NCBI GenBank assembly: GCA_934539245.1 | Contig: CAKTCK010000006.1 | Span: forward strand, 1-64,000 | Source of the DNA: an uncultured Faecalibacterium sp. | GTDB taxonomy: Bacteria > Bacillota > Clostridia > Oscillospirales > Ruminococcaceae | Direction of reading: 5' to 3' | Length of the DNA stretch: 64,000 bases | Shown: one piece after another, positions 40,184-48,421 of the stretch | How the letters are laid out: every line of letters starts with the position of its first letter | Numbering within the stretch: position 1 is the first letter of the stretch | The notes under the pieces: generated by a model | Database searches by the model: none | Seen by the model: only the letters and a program-made list of their open reading frames with translations | Told to the model about the DNA's origin: nothing | Program-made: the position numbers and the translations under genes

Positions 40184-40597
40184 ATGAACATACTGGTGAT
40201 CGGCTGCGATCAGGTAGGTGCGGCGCTGATCCGCGATCTGGAGCGCATCGGCCATGATATCTCGGTGGTGGAAAAAGACCCCGAGCAGCTCAAGCGTCTG
40301 GATGCCTTTGACGATTATACCTTTCACGGCACTGCCCTTGTGGGCGACCCTACCGACCCGGACACCCTGCGCCGGGGCGGCGTGGAGAACTGCGACGCCG
40401 TGGCGGCGGTGACCGAGGAGGACTCGGTGAACCTGATGGCCGCACAGCTGGCGAAGAACATCTTCCGCCGGGATAAAGTCATCTGCCGGGTGTCCGACCC
40501 GCATCTGCAAATTTTGTACCACAAGGCCTACGAGCTGGAGACCATCTGCCCCACCGTGCTGACCGAGCAGGCGGTGTTCCGGGCACTTTCCAAGTAA
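40184..40597 (+). CDS. TrkA-N domain (RCK) potassium-transport regulator, short
   Basis: A 137-residue protein consisting of a single TrkA-N/RCK domain. It has the nucleotide-binding Rossmann start MNILVIGCDQVGAALIRDLE with the acidic end of the second strand (VVEKDPEQL). There is no TrkA-C. Such subunits bind NAD(H) or c-di-AMP/ATP and gate TrkH/KtrB channels. GAGGTG precedes the ATG and a TATACT box lies upstream. It begins a row of four closely spaced genes. Confidence 0.82.
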   Translation: MNILVIGCDQVGAALIRDLERIGHDISVVEKDPEQLKRLDAFDDYTFHGTALVGDPTDPDTLRRGGVENCDAVAAVTEEDSVNLMAAQLAKNIFRRDKVICRVSDPHLQILYHKAYELETICPTVLTEQAVFRALSK

Positions 40598-40641
40598 AAC
40601 AGCCTGTATTTGCTTTACAGACCGTAAAACGAGGTAGTAAT

Positions 40642-41310
40642 ATGAAAGTTTGTATTGCCGGCGGCGGCCGGGTGGGGATGTATCTTGCCCAGAGCCTGCT
40701 GTCCCACCGCCATAAGGTGACCATCATCGAGCCGCAGGAGTCGCTGTGCCGTACCCTTGCCGATACGCTGGATATCCCGGTCATCTGCGGCGATTCCCTG
40801 AGCTTTGACACCCTGCGCACCGCCGATGTTGCCAGCTGCGACGCCTTTGTGGCGGTGACCAACACCGACGAGACCAATCTGGTGGCGTGCCAGATCGCCA
40901 AGCGGGAGTTTGGCGTGAACCGCACTGTGGCGCGCGCTTCCAACCCCAAGAACCGGGACATCCTGCACACGCTGGGCGTGGACACCGTGGTGTGCGGCAC
41001 CGACAACCTGAGCCACATTCTGGAGCGGGAGATCGAGACCGACACCATCCGGCAGCTGCTGTCCTTGGGCGGCGGCACTGCCAGCCTGAACGAGATCCTG
41101 CTGCCGGAGGACTTTCAGTTCGCGGGCAAGGAGATCAAGGAGATCCCCATCCCCGGCGATGCCATTCTGGTCAGCATCACCCGGGATACCGAGTTCATCA
41201 TCCCTCACGGCAGCACGGTGCTGCTGCCGTGGGACCGGCTGCTCTGCCTGACACAGGACGACACCCTGCATCTGCTGATGGATGCGTGGGGTCTTTCCTC
41301 CCACAAATGA
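40642..41310 (+). CDS. TrkA family potassium uptake regulator (TrkA-N + TrkA-C)
   Basis: A 222-residue regulator of potassium uptake. The RCK_N domain (1-130) starts MKVCIAGGGRVGMYLAQSLL. The RCK_C/TrkA-C domain (about 140-222) includes LPEDFQFAGKEIKEIPIPGD and STVLLPWDRLLCLTQ. It follows the shorter paralogue by 44 bases, so the two could form a heteromeric ring. The membrane channel (TrkH/KtrB) is not in the window. Its TGA overlaps the next ATG (ATGA). Confidence 0.88.
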   Translation: MKVCIAGGGRVGMYLAQSLLSHRHKVTIIEPQESLCRTLADTLDIPVICGDSLSFDTLRTADVASCDAFVAVTNTDETNLVACQIAKREFGVNRTVARASNPKNRDILHTLGVDTVVCGTDNLSHILEREIETDTIRQLLSLGGGTASLNEILLPEDFQFAGKEIKEIPIPGDAILVSITRDTEFIIPHGSTVLLPWDRLLCLTQDDTLHLLMDAWGLSSHK

Positions 41311-41738
41311 GCGAGCAGGAGCTGCTGCGCACCGCGCTGGTGCTGCCGCCCCGCGCCCGCCGGGTGCTCTGCGTCTGGGCAGCTGTGCCCGGGCTGGTCT
41401 GCGCGCCCTTTGCCTTCTGGCAAAGCGTGTGGGCGGGCGCAGTCTTTTGCGCTGTATGGGCGGCGCTGGTGGCGCTTGTCCGGGTGCGCTGCTGCAGCTT
41501 TGTCGCTGCCCTGACGACGGACAGCGTCACGGTGCAGTCCGGGGTGGCTGTCCCTGTGCTGCGCCGTATCCCGCGCCGGGCGGTCACCGGGGTGCAGCTG
41601 CTGCGCACCCCGCTGCTGTGGGCGGCAGGGTGCACCGTGCTCCTTGTGCGCAGCCCGGGGCTGCAATTGGTGCTGCCCGGCATCCCTGCCGGGCAGGCTA
41701 CCGCGCTGGCGGCTGTGCTGATGGAGGGCGACGTATGA
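41307..41738 (+). CDS. PH-domain membrane protein (YdbS-like)
   Basis: A 143-residue protein with two adjacent hydrophobic helices near residues 22-60 (VLCVWAAVPGLVCAPFAFWQ, AVFCAVWAALVALVRV). A bacterial PH domain of the bPH2 type follows (TTDSVTVQSGVAVPVLRRIP, RRAVTGVQLLRTPLLWAAGC). The start is placed at the ATGA overlap with trkA. It is the YdbS-like partner of the next gene; such pairs occur in Firmicutes and have no defined function. The order is retained as an operon. Confidence 0.72.
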   Translation: MSEQELLRTALVLPPRARRVLCVWAAVPGLVCAPFAFWQSVWAGAVFCAVWAALVALVRVRCCSFVAALTTDSVTVQSGVAVPVLRRIPRRAVTGVQLLRTPLLWAAGCTVLLVRSPGLQLVLPGIPAGQATALAAVLMEGDV

Positions 41739-43090
41739 ACCGGGAAAAGCACTTTCACCCGCTGGCGGCGCTGCATCTGCTGCGCAAGACCCTGCTTGTG
41801 TACCTTCTGCCGCTGGTACAAGTGCTTTTTGCCCGCAACTGGGAAGCCCTGCGTGCGGCGCTGCGGCAGGACCTTGTGCTGCTCTTCTTTATCAGCTTAG
41901 TGTGCTGGGCGGTGTACTACGGCGGCCGCTGGCAGGTGGATGCCGAGGGCACAGTACACGTCAGCTGGCGGCTGGGGGTACGGCTGGACCGCGCCCTGCG
42001 TGCCGAAGGTCTGGCGGCGCTGGTGTTGGAGCAGCCGCTGGTCTACCGTCTGGCCGGAGCCTGCCGGGTGATGCTGTACCCTGTGGGACAGAAACAGACC
42101 ATTACCTTGTATCTTACCCGTCAGCAGGCCGAGGAGCTTGCCGACCTGCTGCTGCCGGTGACAGACCCGCTGTGGCACGCGCCCAAGGGCGGCGAAAAGC
42201 TGGCCTTTACGGTGCTGGGCGCCAACGGCCTGTCCACTTTGATTTTATGGTGGCTGGCGATCCACCAGACCCAAAGCTACGCCCCGGACGCCCAGACCGC
42301 TGCCCTTGCGCAGCTGGGACAGCTGGCGGCGCTTGCCGCCCGCTGGCTGCCGCTGGGCACGGCATGGCTGCTGGTGCTGGCGGGCACCCTGTTCTGCATC
42401 AGTCTGGTGCGCAGCGCTTTGCAGGCGGTGCATTACACCGTCTGGCGCACCGACACCCAGCTGGGCAGCCGGGGCGGGCTTATCCGCCGGTACGAGATGC
42501 GGCTGCGGCTCAGCCAGCTGAACTACGCCGACCTGCGCCGCTCCCCCGCCACATGGGCGCTGCATTACTGCCCGGTATTCGTCTCGGCAGGGGCGTGCCG
42601 CCCGGAGCTGCCCTTGTTCGTCTGGCGGGAGGGCACTCCGCTGTTGCGGGAGCTGCTGCCGGAGATGGCACAACTGCCCCCGGACACCCGCGCCGACACC
42701 ACCGACCGCAGCATGGCATTCTTTTTACCGGCGGGCATCCCGCTGGCGCTCTGCCTGCTGCTGACGGCGGTATCCCGCACCACCCTGCCCGCCCTTACCC
42801 TGCCGCTGCTCATCCCCACCGGGGTGTTTGCCGCCCTGCTGGGCGCTGCCGCCGTGGGCTGGCACCGGGAGGGCGTATGGCAGCAGCAGGGACAGCTGCT
42901 GCTCTGCCGGCAGCACCGGTTCCATCTGCACCAGCTGTGCGTGTTCCACCCGGACACCGGCTTTACCGCGCTGCAATCCCCTTGGGCGGCGATGGTGCAG
43001 CGCGCCAACCTGACCCTTATATTTCCCGGCAAAGAAAAGGTCACCGTGCGCAGTGTGCCGCTGACGGCTCTTGATTTTCTGGGAATATAG
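41735..43090 (+). CDS. PH-domain membrane protein (YdbT-like)
   Basis: A 451-residue multi-spanning protein with hydrophobic pairs near 20-70, 165-230 and 330-380. Repeated bPH2-like soluble segments lie between them (VDAEGTVHVSWRLGVRLDRA, RTDTQLGSRGGLIRRYEMRL, RQHRFHLHQLCVFHPDTGFT). It overlaps the preceding gene by four bases. The size and arrangement match YdbT-type proteins. Function unknown; the coupling with RCK regulators suggests a membrane-stress or ion-homeostasis role, which is inference only. Confidence 0.72.
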   Translation: MNREKHFHPLAALHLLRKTLLVYLLPLVQVLFARNWEALRAALRQDLVLLFFISLVCWAVYYGGRWQVDAEGTVHVSWRLGVRLDRALRAEGLAALVLEQPLVYRLAGACRVMLYPVGQKQTITLYLTRQQAEELADLLLPVTDPLWHAPKGGEKLAFTVLGANGLSTLILWWLAIHQTQSYAPDAQTAALAQLGQLAALAARWLPLGTAWLLVLAGTLFCISLVRSALQAVHYTVWRTDTQLGSRGGLIRRYEMRLRLSQLNYADLRRSPATWALHYCPVFVSAGACRPELPLFVWREGTPLLRELLPEMAQLPPDTRADTTDRSMAFFLPAGIPLALCLLLTAVSRTTLPALTLPLLIPTGVFAALLGAAAVGWHREGVWQQQGQLLLCRQHRFHLHQLCVFHPDTGFTALQSPWAAMVQRANLTLIFPGKEKVTVRSVPLTALDFLGI

Positions 43091-43103
43091 AAGTATACTT
43101 GCG

Positions 43104-43139
43104 ATGCCCCGCTGAACCTACGGTCGGCGGGGCATTTTT
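43104..43139 (+). terminator. Terminator of the TrkA-PH-domain operon
   Basis: ATGCCCCGC / GCGGGGCAT with a 14-base loop, then TTTT. Confidence 0.8.
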
Positions 43140-43167
43140 GTAACACAGACCAACGGAGACTATTTTT

Positions 43168-43830
43168 ATGATAAAGACTGTATTATTTGATCTGGACGGC
43201 ACCCTGCTGAACACCATCGACGACCTTGCCGATGCCGGCAACTGGGTGTGCGCACAAAACGGCTGGCCCACCTTTACGGTGGCACAGTTCAAGCTGATGG
43301 TGGGCAACGGCATCCCCAAGCTGGTGGAGCGGTTCTCCCCCGCTGACGCCCGCACCCCGGCGCAGTTGGCGGCTACACTGGCGCAGTTCACCGCCCGGTA
43401 CGATGCCCACAAGGAGGACAAGACCGCGCCCTACCCCGGCATCCCGGCGCTGCTGGACGCACTGAAGGCCGAGGGCATCCAGTGCGCGGTATTCTCCAAC
43501 AAGGCCGATGCCCTGTGCGGCGGCATCATTGCCCACTACTTTGGCACCGGCCGCTTTGACGCCGTGCGGGGCAGCCGCCCGGGCGTGCCCACCAAGCCCG
43601 ACCCCACCGGGCTGTATGCTCTGATGACCGAGTTGGGCGCAGACCCCGCCGCCACCCTTTTTGTGGGTGACAGCGATGTGGACATCCTCACCGGGCACAA
43701 CGCCCACCTGCCCGCCATGGGCGCGCTGTGGGGCTTCCGCGGCCGCGCCGAACTGACCGCCGCCGGTGCCGATGCTCTGGCAGAAGTGCCGGAGGATATC
43801 CTGCGCTATGTGCAGGAGCGGAATAAATAA
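43168..43830 (+). CDS. HAD family hydrolase, phosphoglycolate phosphatase-like
   Basis: A 220-residue HAD subfamily IA phosphatase. Motif I is FDLDGTLLNT (nucleophile and acid/base Asp), motif II CAVFSNKAD, motif III TKPDPTGLY, and motif IV FVGDSDVDI. The cap region (16-90) is helical. Enzymes of this type remove phosphate from 2-phosphoglycolate or related small phosphates. The upstream GGAGAC element gives only a modest ribosome site. A terminator follows immediately. Confidence 0.87.
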   Translation: MIKTVLFDLDGTLLNTIDDLADAGNWVCAQNGWPTFTVAQFKLMVGNGIPKLVERFSPADARTPAQLAATLAQFTARYDAHKEDKTAPYPGIPALLDALKAEGIQCAVFSNKADALCGGIIAHYFGTGRFDAVRGSRPGVPTKPDPTGLYALMTELGADPAATLFVGDSDVDILTGHNAHLPAMGALWGFRGRAELTAAGADALAEVPEDILRYVQERNK

Positions 43831-43866
43831 AAACACGGGAAGGTCTGCGGATCTTCCCGTGTTTTT
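43830..43866 (+). terminator. Terminator of the HAD gene
   Basis: AAACACGGGAAG / CTTCCCGTGTTT with a ten-base loop and T-run. Confidence 0.88.
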
Positions 43867-43881
43867 GCGTATTTTTGCGGA

Positions 43882-44181
43882 TCAGGATGCCGATTCCAGC
43901 GGGTCTACCACCACAGGACAGGTCTCGTACAACTCGATGGGATCCAAGTCCACACAGCTGCCCGGGTCCCGGTCACCGGTCACATCCCATGCAGCGGTGT
44001 CGTTCAGGACGGTCAGACGGCTTTTGAAAAAAGCTTCATCCTGCAAGGGCGCAAAGACCCCGCCCAGTTTAAGCAGCGGCTTTGCGTCATACAGACGCAC
44101 AGAGCCATCGTTGAAATAGAGGTACACCGTAAAGTCCTCGCCCGCAACAGCCTGCAAGACCTTTGGGAACAATGTATCCAT
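43882..44181 (-). CDS. DUF2442 domain-containing protein
   Basis: A 99-residue small protein of the DUF2442 kind. It has VYLYFNDGSVRLYDAKPLLK at 18-38, then FKSRLTVLNDTAAWDVTG and the acidic LDPIELYETCPVV. GGAGG precedes the ATG. DUF2442 genes often sit next to DUF4160 genes as toxin-antitoxin-like pairs, but no partner is present here. Confidence 0.75.
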   Translation of the reverse strand: MDTLFPKVLQAVAGEDFTVYLYFNDGSVRLYDAKPLLKLGGVFAPLQDEAFFKSRLTVLNDTAAWDVTGDRDPGSCVDLDPIELYETCPVVVDPLESAS

Positions 44182-44225
44182 AGAGATGCCTCCTTTGTTC
44201 CTTCGATTCCTCGTACGGGTTGCAT

Positions 44226-44259
44226 GAAAAAATCCCTGATCCTAAGATCAGGGATTTTA
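44226..44259 (-). terminator. Terminator of the tRNA-Met / tRNA-Glu transcript
   Basis: AAATCCCTGATC / GATCAGGGATTT with loop of four, followed on the minus strand by TTTTTT. Confidence 0.9.
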
Positions 44260-44263
44260 TTCA

Positions 44264-44335
44264 TGACCCGTACGGGAATCGAACCCATGTTACAGCCGTG
44301 AAAGGGCCGTGTCTTAACCGCTTGACCAACGGGCC
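44264..44335 (-). tRNA. tRNA-Glu (anticodon TTC)
   Basis: On the minus strand acceptor GGCCCGT pairs with ACGGGTC. The anticodon stem CGGCC/GGCTG with loop CTTTCAC gives anticodon TTC, and the T loop is TTCGATT. CCA is not encoded, in contrast to the two other tRNAs in the window. Confidence 0.93.
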
Positions 44336-44426
44336 TTACAAATACAGAGCTTCGCTAAAACCTCCGACTTTCATCGTCCACTACTGCGGACGACCGTCCC
44401 CCTTATCTTAGCGAAACTCTGTAACG
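44336..44426 (-). ncRNA. Structured spacer between tRNA-Met and tRNA-Glu
   Basis: In the shared minus-strand transcript this 91-base spacer can fold into one closed structure. A 15-bp outer stem ACAGAGTTTCGCTAA / TTAGCGAAGCTCTGT (one G-T pair) encloses a hairpin CGTCC/GGACG and G-rich internal segments. It is far more structured than a plain tRNA spacer and has no terminator tail. It does not form a cloverleaf. Its function is unknown. Confidence 0.55.
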
Positions 44427-44503
44427 TGGTAGCGGTAACTGGATTTGAACCGGTGACACTTCGGGTATGAACCGAATGCTCTAGCCAACTGAGCTATACC
44501 GCC
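44427..44503 (-). tRNA. tRNA-Met (anticodon CAT)
   Basis: On the minus strand acceptor GGCGGTA pairs with TACCGCT (a G-T first pair). D stem GCTC/GAGC, anticodon stem TTCGG/CCGAA with loop TTCATAC, T loop TTCAAAT, and encoded CCA. The sequence fits elongator tRNA-Met; an Ile2 (lysidine) identity cannot be fully excluded by eye. Confidence 0.9.
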
Positions 44504-44537
44504 ACATATTTAACTTGCACTTGAACGGTGCTTTATT

Positions 44538-44566
44538 ATTATATCCATAGATGCCCTTTTTGTCAA
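44538..44566 (-). promoter_or_regulatory. Promoter of the tRNA-Met / spacer / tRNA-Glu transcript
   Basis: Perfect TTGACA (44561-44566) and TATAAT (44538-44543) on the minus strand, spacer of 17. Confidence 0.85.
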
Positions 44567-44665
44567 CACATATTTTCAAAAAATTTTGCAGTTTTTTGAT
44601 TTTTTCAATTTATTTACGTAGATGCGTTGAAACACGAGATTTCTTGTTGCTTTTTGCGGTAAAAA

Positions 44666-44983
44666 GCCCTCTCAGGCGCTCCCGCGCCAGATTCCCCCTT
44701 TTGTCGCTGCGCGACATCTTCCCCCGGAGCGGGGGAAGTCTTTCCTCTCAGGGAGAGCCAAGCCGTAAAGTTCAGCACTAAAGTATTAAGTATAACAAGA
44801 AAGCTTCCGGCAGTGCTCTTGCCTCTCCCTTTGGGAGAGGTGGCTTTGCGAAGCAAAGACGGAGAGGGCGCACGCCGTTAGCTCTGTTGCTAAAGTTTCA
44901 GGCGCAATAAGAAACTTTCCCGCCATGCCAGAGGCTCCCTCCCCGAGGGATCTGTCAAAACCGTCAGGTTTTGACTGAGGGAG
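44666..44983. repeat. Intergenic palindromic repeat, copy 7 (long composite)
   Basis: GCCCTCTCAGGCGCTCCCGC to GTTTTGACTGAGGGAG, with the TTCCCCCGGAGCGGGGGAA hairpin and the GAAAGCTTCCGGCAGTGCTC core. Nearly the same layout as copy 2. It fills the gap between the tRNA promoter and the serS terminator. Confidence 0.85.
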
Positions 44984-45005
44984 TTCAGCACTCGCTTGCC
45001 CACGC

Positions 45006-45045
45006 AAAAAGCACCGCTTCCCTCTACGGAAAGCGGTGCTTTTTT
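45006..45045 (-). terminator. Terminator of serS
   Basis: AAAAAGCACCGCTT / AAGCGGTGCTTTTT, read on the minus strand with a T-run. Confidence 0.88.
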
Positions 45046-45085
45046 CAACCTTTTTCTGCCCGGTTGTGGAAAACCCGGTGCAGTT

Positions 45086-46417
45086 TTAGTTCTTCTTATT
45101 GGTGGGGACCATGACCTTCAACCCGCCCATGTACGGCTGCAGCACTTCGGGGATGGTCACGCTGCCATCGGCCTGCAGGTGGTTCTCCAGGAAGGCGATC
45201 AGCATACGCGGGGGTGCCACGCAGGTGTTGTTCAGGGTGTGGGCCAGATAGGTCTTGCCGTCCTTGCCCTTGATGCGGATGTGCAGGCGGCGTGCCTGTG
45301 CGTCACCCAGATTGGAGCAGGAGCAGACCTCGAAGTACTTCTGCTGGCGGGGGCTCCAAGCCTCGATATCGCAGCTCTTGACCTTCAGGTCAGCCAGATC
45401 GCCGGAGCAGCAGTTCAGCTGGCGCACGGGGATCTCCATGCTGCGGAACAGCTCCACGGACATCTGCCACAGCTTCTCGTACCAGTCGGCGCTCTCCTCG
45501 GGGCGGCAGACCACGATCATCTCCTGCTTCTCGAACTGGTGGATGCGGTAGATGCCGCGCTCCTCAATGCCGTGTGCGCCCTTCTCCTTGCGGAAGCAGG
45601 GGCTGTAAGAGGTCAGGGTCAGGGGCATCTTGCTCTCGTCCAGCGTCTGGTCGATAAAGCGGCCGATCATGGTGTGCTCGCTGGTGCCGATGAGGTACAG
45701 ATCCTCACCCTCGATCTTGTACATCATGGCGTCCATCTCGGGGAAGGACATGACGCCCTGCACCACGTTGCCGTGCATCATGAAGGGCGGGATGACGTAG
45801 GTAAAGCCCTTGTTGATCATAAAGTCGCGGGCGTAGGCCAGCACAGCCTCGTGCAGGCGGGCGATGTTGCCCAGCAGATAGTAGAAGCCGTTGCCTGCCA
45901 CGCGGCCTGCGGCGTCCATATCAATGCCGTCAAAGCTCTCCATGATCTCGGTGTGGTACGGGATGGGGAAATCCGGCACCACAGGCTCGCCGAAGCGCTG
46001 GGCTTCCACGTTATAGGTATCGTCCGGGCCGATGGGCACGCTGGGGTCGATCATCTGGGGAATGGAGTACATGATCTCCTGAATGCGGGCAGACAGTGCC
46101 TCCTCTTCCTTCTCCAGCTCTGCCGTCTTGTCGGCGTCGGCCTTGACGGCGGCGTTGTTGGCATCGATCTGTGCCTGCAGCTCAGCCTTCTGTGCCTCGT
46201 CGGTGCACTTCTTCAGCTGGCCGAACAGCGGGCCGTTGGCCTTGCTCAGCTTGTTGCGGGCGGCCTTCAGAGCCTCCACTTCCTTCAGGGCTGCGCGGTA
46301 CTTGGCATCCTTTTCGATGACCTCATCCACCAGCGGCAGCTTGGCGTCCTGAAACTTCTTTTTGATGTTTTCCTTAACGGCGTCCGGGTTCTCGCGGACA
46401 AATTTGATATCCAGCAT
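45086..46417 (-). CDS. serS: Seryl-tRNA synthetase
   Basis: A 443-residue class II synthetase charging tRNA-Ser and tRNA-Sec. An N-terminal coiled-coil arm (residues about 25-110, rich in Lys/Glu/Ala) binds the long variable arm of the tRNA. Motif 2 lies around PCFRKEKGAHGIEERGIYRI, followed by HQFEKQEM. Motif 3 lies at AHTLNNTCVAPPRMLIAFLE. Several Cys occur in the active-site half (LNCCSGD, FEVCSCSN). No T-box leader is present; only 84 bases separate it from parB. It is the last gene of the leftward par segment. Confidence 0.93.
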   Translation of the reverse strand: MLDIKFVRENPDAVKENIKKKFQDAKLPLVDEVIEKDAKYRAALKEVEALKAARNKLSKANGPLFGQLKKCTDEAQKAELQAQIDANNAAVKADADKTAELEKEEEALSARIQEIMYSIPQMIDPSVPIGPDDTYNVEAQRFGEPVVPDFPIPYHTEIMESFDGIDMDAAGRVAGNGFYYLLGNIARLHEAVLAYARDFMINKGFTYVIPPFMMHGNVVQGVMSFPEMDAMMYKIEGEDLYLIGTSEHTMIGRFIDQTLDESKMPLTLTSYSPCFRKEKGAHGIEERGIYRIHQFEKQEMIVVCRPEESADWYEKLWQMSVELFRSMEIPVRQLNCCSGDLADLKVKSCDIEAWSPRQQKYFEVCSCSNLGDAQARRLHIRIKGKDGKTYLAHTLNNTCVAPPRMLIAFLENHLQADGSVTIPEVLQPYMGGLKVMVPTNKKN

Positions 46418-46501
46418 GATTGACTCTCCTTAACTCTATTGGGCTTGCAGCGGCTTACCGCTGCCGTTCAAAGGCGGCAGTTCCCGCCTTGGATCGCATG
46501 G

Positions 46502-47377
46502 TTATTCGGTTTCCATCTGGTACTGTCCCAGCAGGTTTGCAAAGGCGCGCAGCTGCTCGTCGGAGTAAAAATGCACCGTCAGCTTGCCCTTGCCGCCGTG
46601 GTAGGCTACGTTCACCTCGCTGCCCAGCACCTGCTTCAGGCTCTCCTCCACCTCAACGGGAAAAGTGCCGCGGGGTGCGGGTTCGCGGGGCTCTTTGGCG
46701 GGCTTTGCCATCTTTTTGCAAAGCGCCTCGGCCTGCCGGACGTTCAGCTGGTTGTCCGCGATGATCTGCGCGGCTTCGGCCTGCAATTCCGGCGTGGGCA
46801 AGCCCAGCACCACCTTCGCGTGGCCGGTATTGATAAAGCCGCTTTTCAGCAGTTCCAGCACCGCTTCCGGCAGGTTGAGCAGGCGCAGACTGTTCGCCAG
46901 TGCGCTGCGGCTCTTGCCCAGCTTGCGGGCGGCCTGTTCCTGTGTCAGGTCGCAGCGGGTCATCAGCTCCCGGATGCCGGCGGCTTCTTCCACCGGGTCC
47001 AGATCCTCGCGCTGCAAATTTTCCACCAGCGCCAGTTCCATGGCCTGCTCGTCGGACACATCCTTGATGACCACCGGCACCTCGGTAAGACCCGCCATGC
47101 GGGAGGCGCGCCAGCGGCGCTCGCCCGCCACGATGCTGTAACCGCCCATGGGTCTCGGCCGCACCGCGATGGGCTGCAGCAAACCGTGCTCCGCGATGCT
47201 GGCAGCCAGCTCACTAAGGGTCTCCTGTTCAAAGGTCTTGCGGGGCTGGTCGGGGTCCGGCTCGATCTCGCGCAGCGGCAACGTTTCCACCGCTGCGTAC
47301 TCTGACTCAAAGACCGGTGCTGCGTCCTCAAACAGACTGTCCAGCCCGCGCCCGAGCCCTCCTTTTCCTCTTGCCAT
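46502..47377 (-). CDS. parB: Chromosome-partitioning protein ParB (Spo0J)
   Basis: A 291-residue ParB clamp protein. The CTP-binding region has the GERRWRAS motif near residue 88, preceded by IAEHGLLQPIAVRPR. A helix-turn-helix (LTQEQAARKLGKSRSALANS, about 142-162) reads parS. The C-terminal dimerisation domain ends the protein. It starts 22 bases after parA, so the two are an operon. ParB loads SMC at the origin; three parS-like 16-mers occur at 48262, 48755 and 50378. Confidence 0.94.
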   Translation of the reverse strand: MARGKGGLGRGLDSLFEDAAPVFESEYAAVETLPLREIEPDPDQPRKTFEQETLSELAASIAEHGLLQPIAVRPRPMGGYSIVAGERRWRASRMAGLTEVPVVIKDVSDEQAMELALVENLQREDLDPVEEAAGIRELMTRCDLTQEQAARKLGKSRSALANSLRLLNLPEAVLELLKSGFINTGHAKVVLGLPTPELQAEAAQIIADNQLNVRQAEALCKKMAKPAKEPREPAPRGTFPVEVEESLKQVLGSEVNVAYHGGKGKLTVHFYSDEQLRAFANLLGQYQMETE

Positions 47378-47399
47378 TGTTTACCTTGTTCCCCCTGTT

Positions 47400-48233
47400 T
47401 TAATCTTCCAGAGCGTTTTTCGCCGGCTCTGCGGCGGGTGCAGCCTTTGCGCGGGACTTTTTAGGCTCCTGCGGGCGGTTGTGCTTGACAAATTCGATGG
47501 CCAAGTCCATGTAGGCTTCGCTGCCCTTGCCCTTGGGCTCGTAGAAATTGATGGGCTGACCGTAGCTGGGCGCTTCCGAAATGCGGATGGAGCGCGGGAT
47601 GGTGGTATTGTACACCTTGGAGCCGAAGTACTTCTGCACCTGCTCCACCACCTGCACGGTCAGGTTGTACCGCAGCGAGAACATGGTGAACACCACGCCC
47701 TCGATATCCAGATACGGGTTATACTTTTTGCGGATGGTCTTGAGGGTGCTGATGAGCTCCGACAATCCTTCCAGCGCATAGTACTCGCACTGCACCGGGA
47801 TGAGCACACTGTCGCAGGCGCTCAGGCCGTTGAGGGTGAGCAGGTCCAGACTGGGCGGGCAGTCGATAAAGATGAAGTCGTAGTCCTTCTGCACCCCGGC
47901 CAGCGCCTTGCGCAGACGCCCCTCGCGGCCGGGCAGGTCGATCATTTCCAAGCTGGCACCCGCCAGCCGGGTGTTGGAGCCGATGACGTCGGTGCGGTAC
48001 TCGGTGTGCCGGATGGCCTGCGCCGCCGTTGCCTTGCCGATGAGCACCTCATAAGTGCCCGCTTCTACGCTGCGCTTTTGGATGCCATAGCCGGTAGTGG
48101 TGTTGCCCTGCGGGTCTAAGTCCACGATGAGCACCTTTTTGCCCAGTGCCGCTACGCAGGACGAAAGATTGACGGCAGTGGTGGTTTTACCCACTCCGCC
48201 CTTCTGGTTTGCGATCGCTACAATTTTTGCCAC
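47400..48233 (-). CDS. parA: Chromosome-partitioning ATPase ParA (Soj)
   Basis: A 277-residue ParA/MinD-type ATPase. The deviant Walker A KGGVGKTT follows IVAIANQ within the first 20 residues, with Walker A' IVDLDPQG and Walker B FIFIDCPPSL. I place the start at a GTG (48233) preceded by GGGAGGAA. The frame can be opened further to 48278, but that extension begins inside a parS site and would add a non-conserved 15-residue leader. ParA uses ATP cycling on DNA to move or control ParB complexes and DnaA. Confidence 0.92.
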   Translation of the reverse strand: MAKIVAIANQKGGVGKTTTAVNLSSCVAALGKKVLIVDLDPQGNTTTGYGIQKRSVEAGTYEVLIGKATAAQAIRHTEYRTDVIGSNTRLAGASLEMIDLPGREGRLRKALAGVQKDYDFIFIDCPPSLDLLTLNGLSACDSVLIPVQCEYYALEGLSELISTLKTIRKKYNPYLDIEGVVFTMFSLRYNLTVQVVEQVQKYFGSKVYNTTIPRSIRISEAPSYGQPINFYEPKGKGSEAYMDLAIEFVKHNRPQEPKKSRAKAAPAAEPAKNALED

Positions 48234-48261
48234 GCGCTTTTCTTCCTCCCGGGGAAAGTTT

Positions 48262-48277
48262 TGTTCCACGTGGAACA
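48262..48277. promoter_or_regulatory. parS site 1
   Basis: TGTTCCACGTGGAACA, a perfect 16-bp palindrome that differs from the Bacillus parS consensus only at two symmetrical positions. It lies immediately upstream of the parA start. Confidence 0.8.
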
Positions 48278-48421
48278 CGCAGTCGTGCCCACCGGTTTCC
48301 CCGTCCGGCAGGCACCTTGGCTTCTAGTATAACACATCCAAATTGCTTTTTGAACCATCTGGAGCGTTTTTCAGCTGGATTTTTAACTTTTGAGGGTGGG
48401 AAAGTGGAAAACGAGAAGAAA

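Noticed and set aside
44336..44426. A third tRNA between tRNA-Met and tRNA-Glu
   Set aside because: The spacer folds into a long closed stem but has no cloverleaf, no T-loop motif TTCRANY and no anticodon arm in the right place.
46418..46501. T-box leader for serS
   Set aside because: Only 84 bases separate serS from parB, with no TGGNACCGCG motif or specifier stem.
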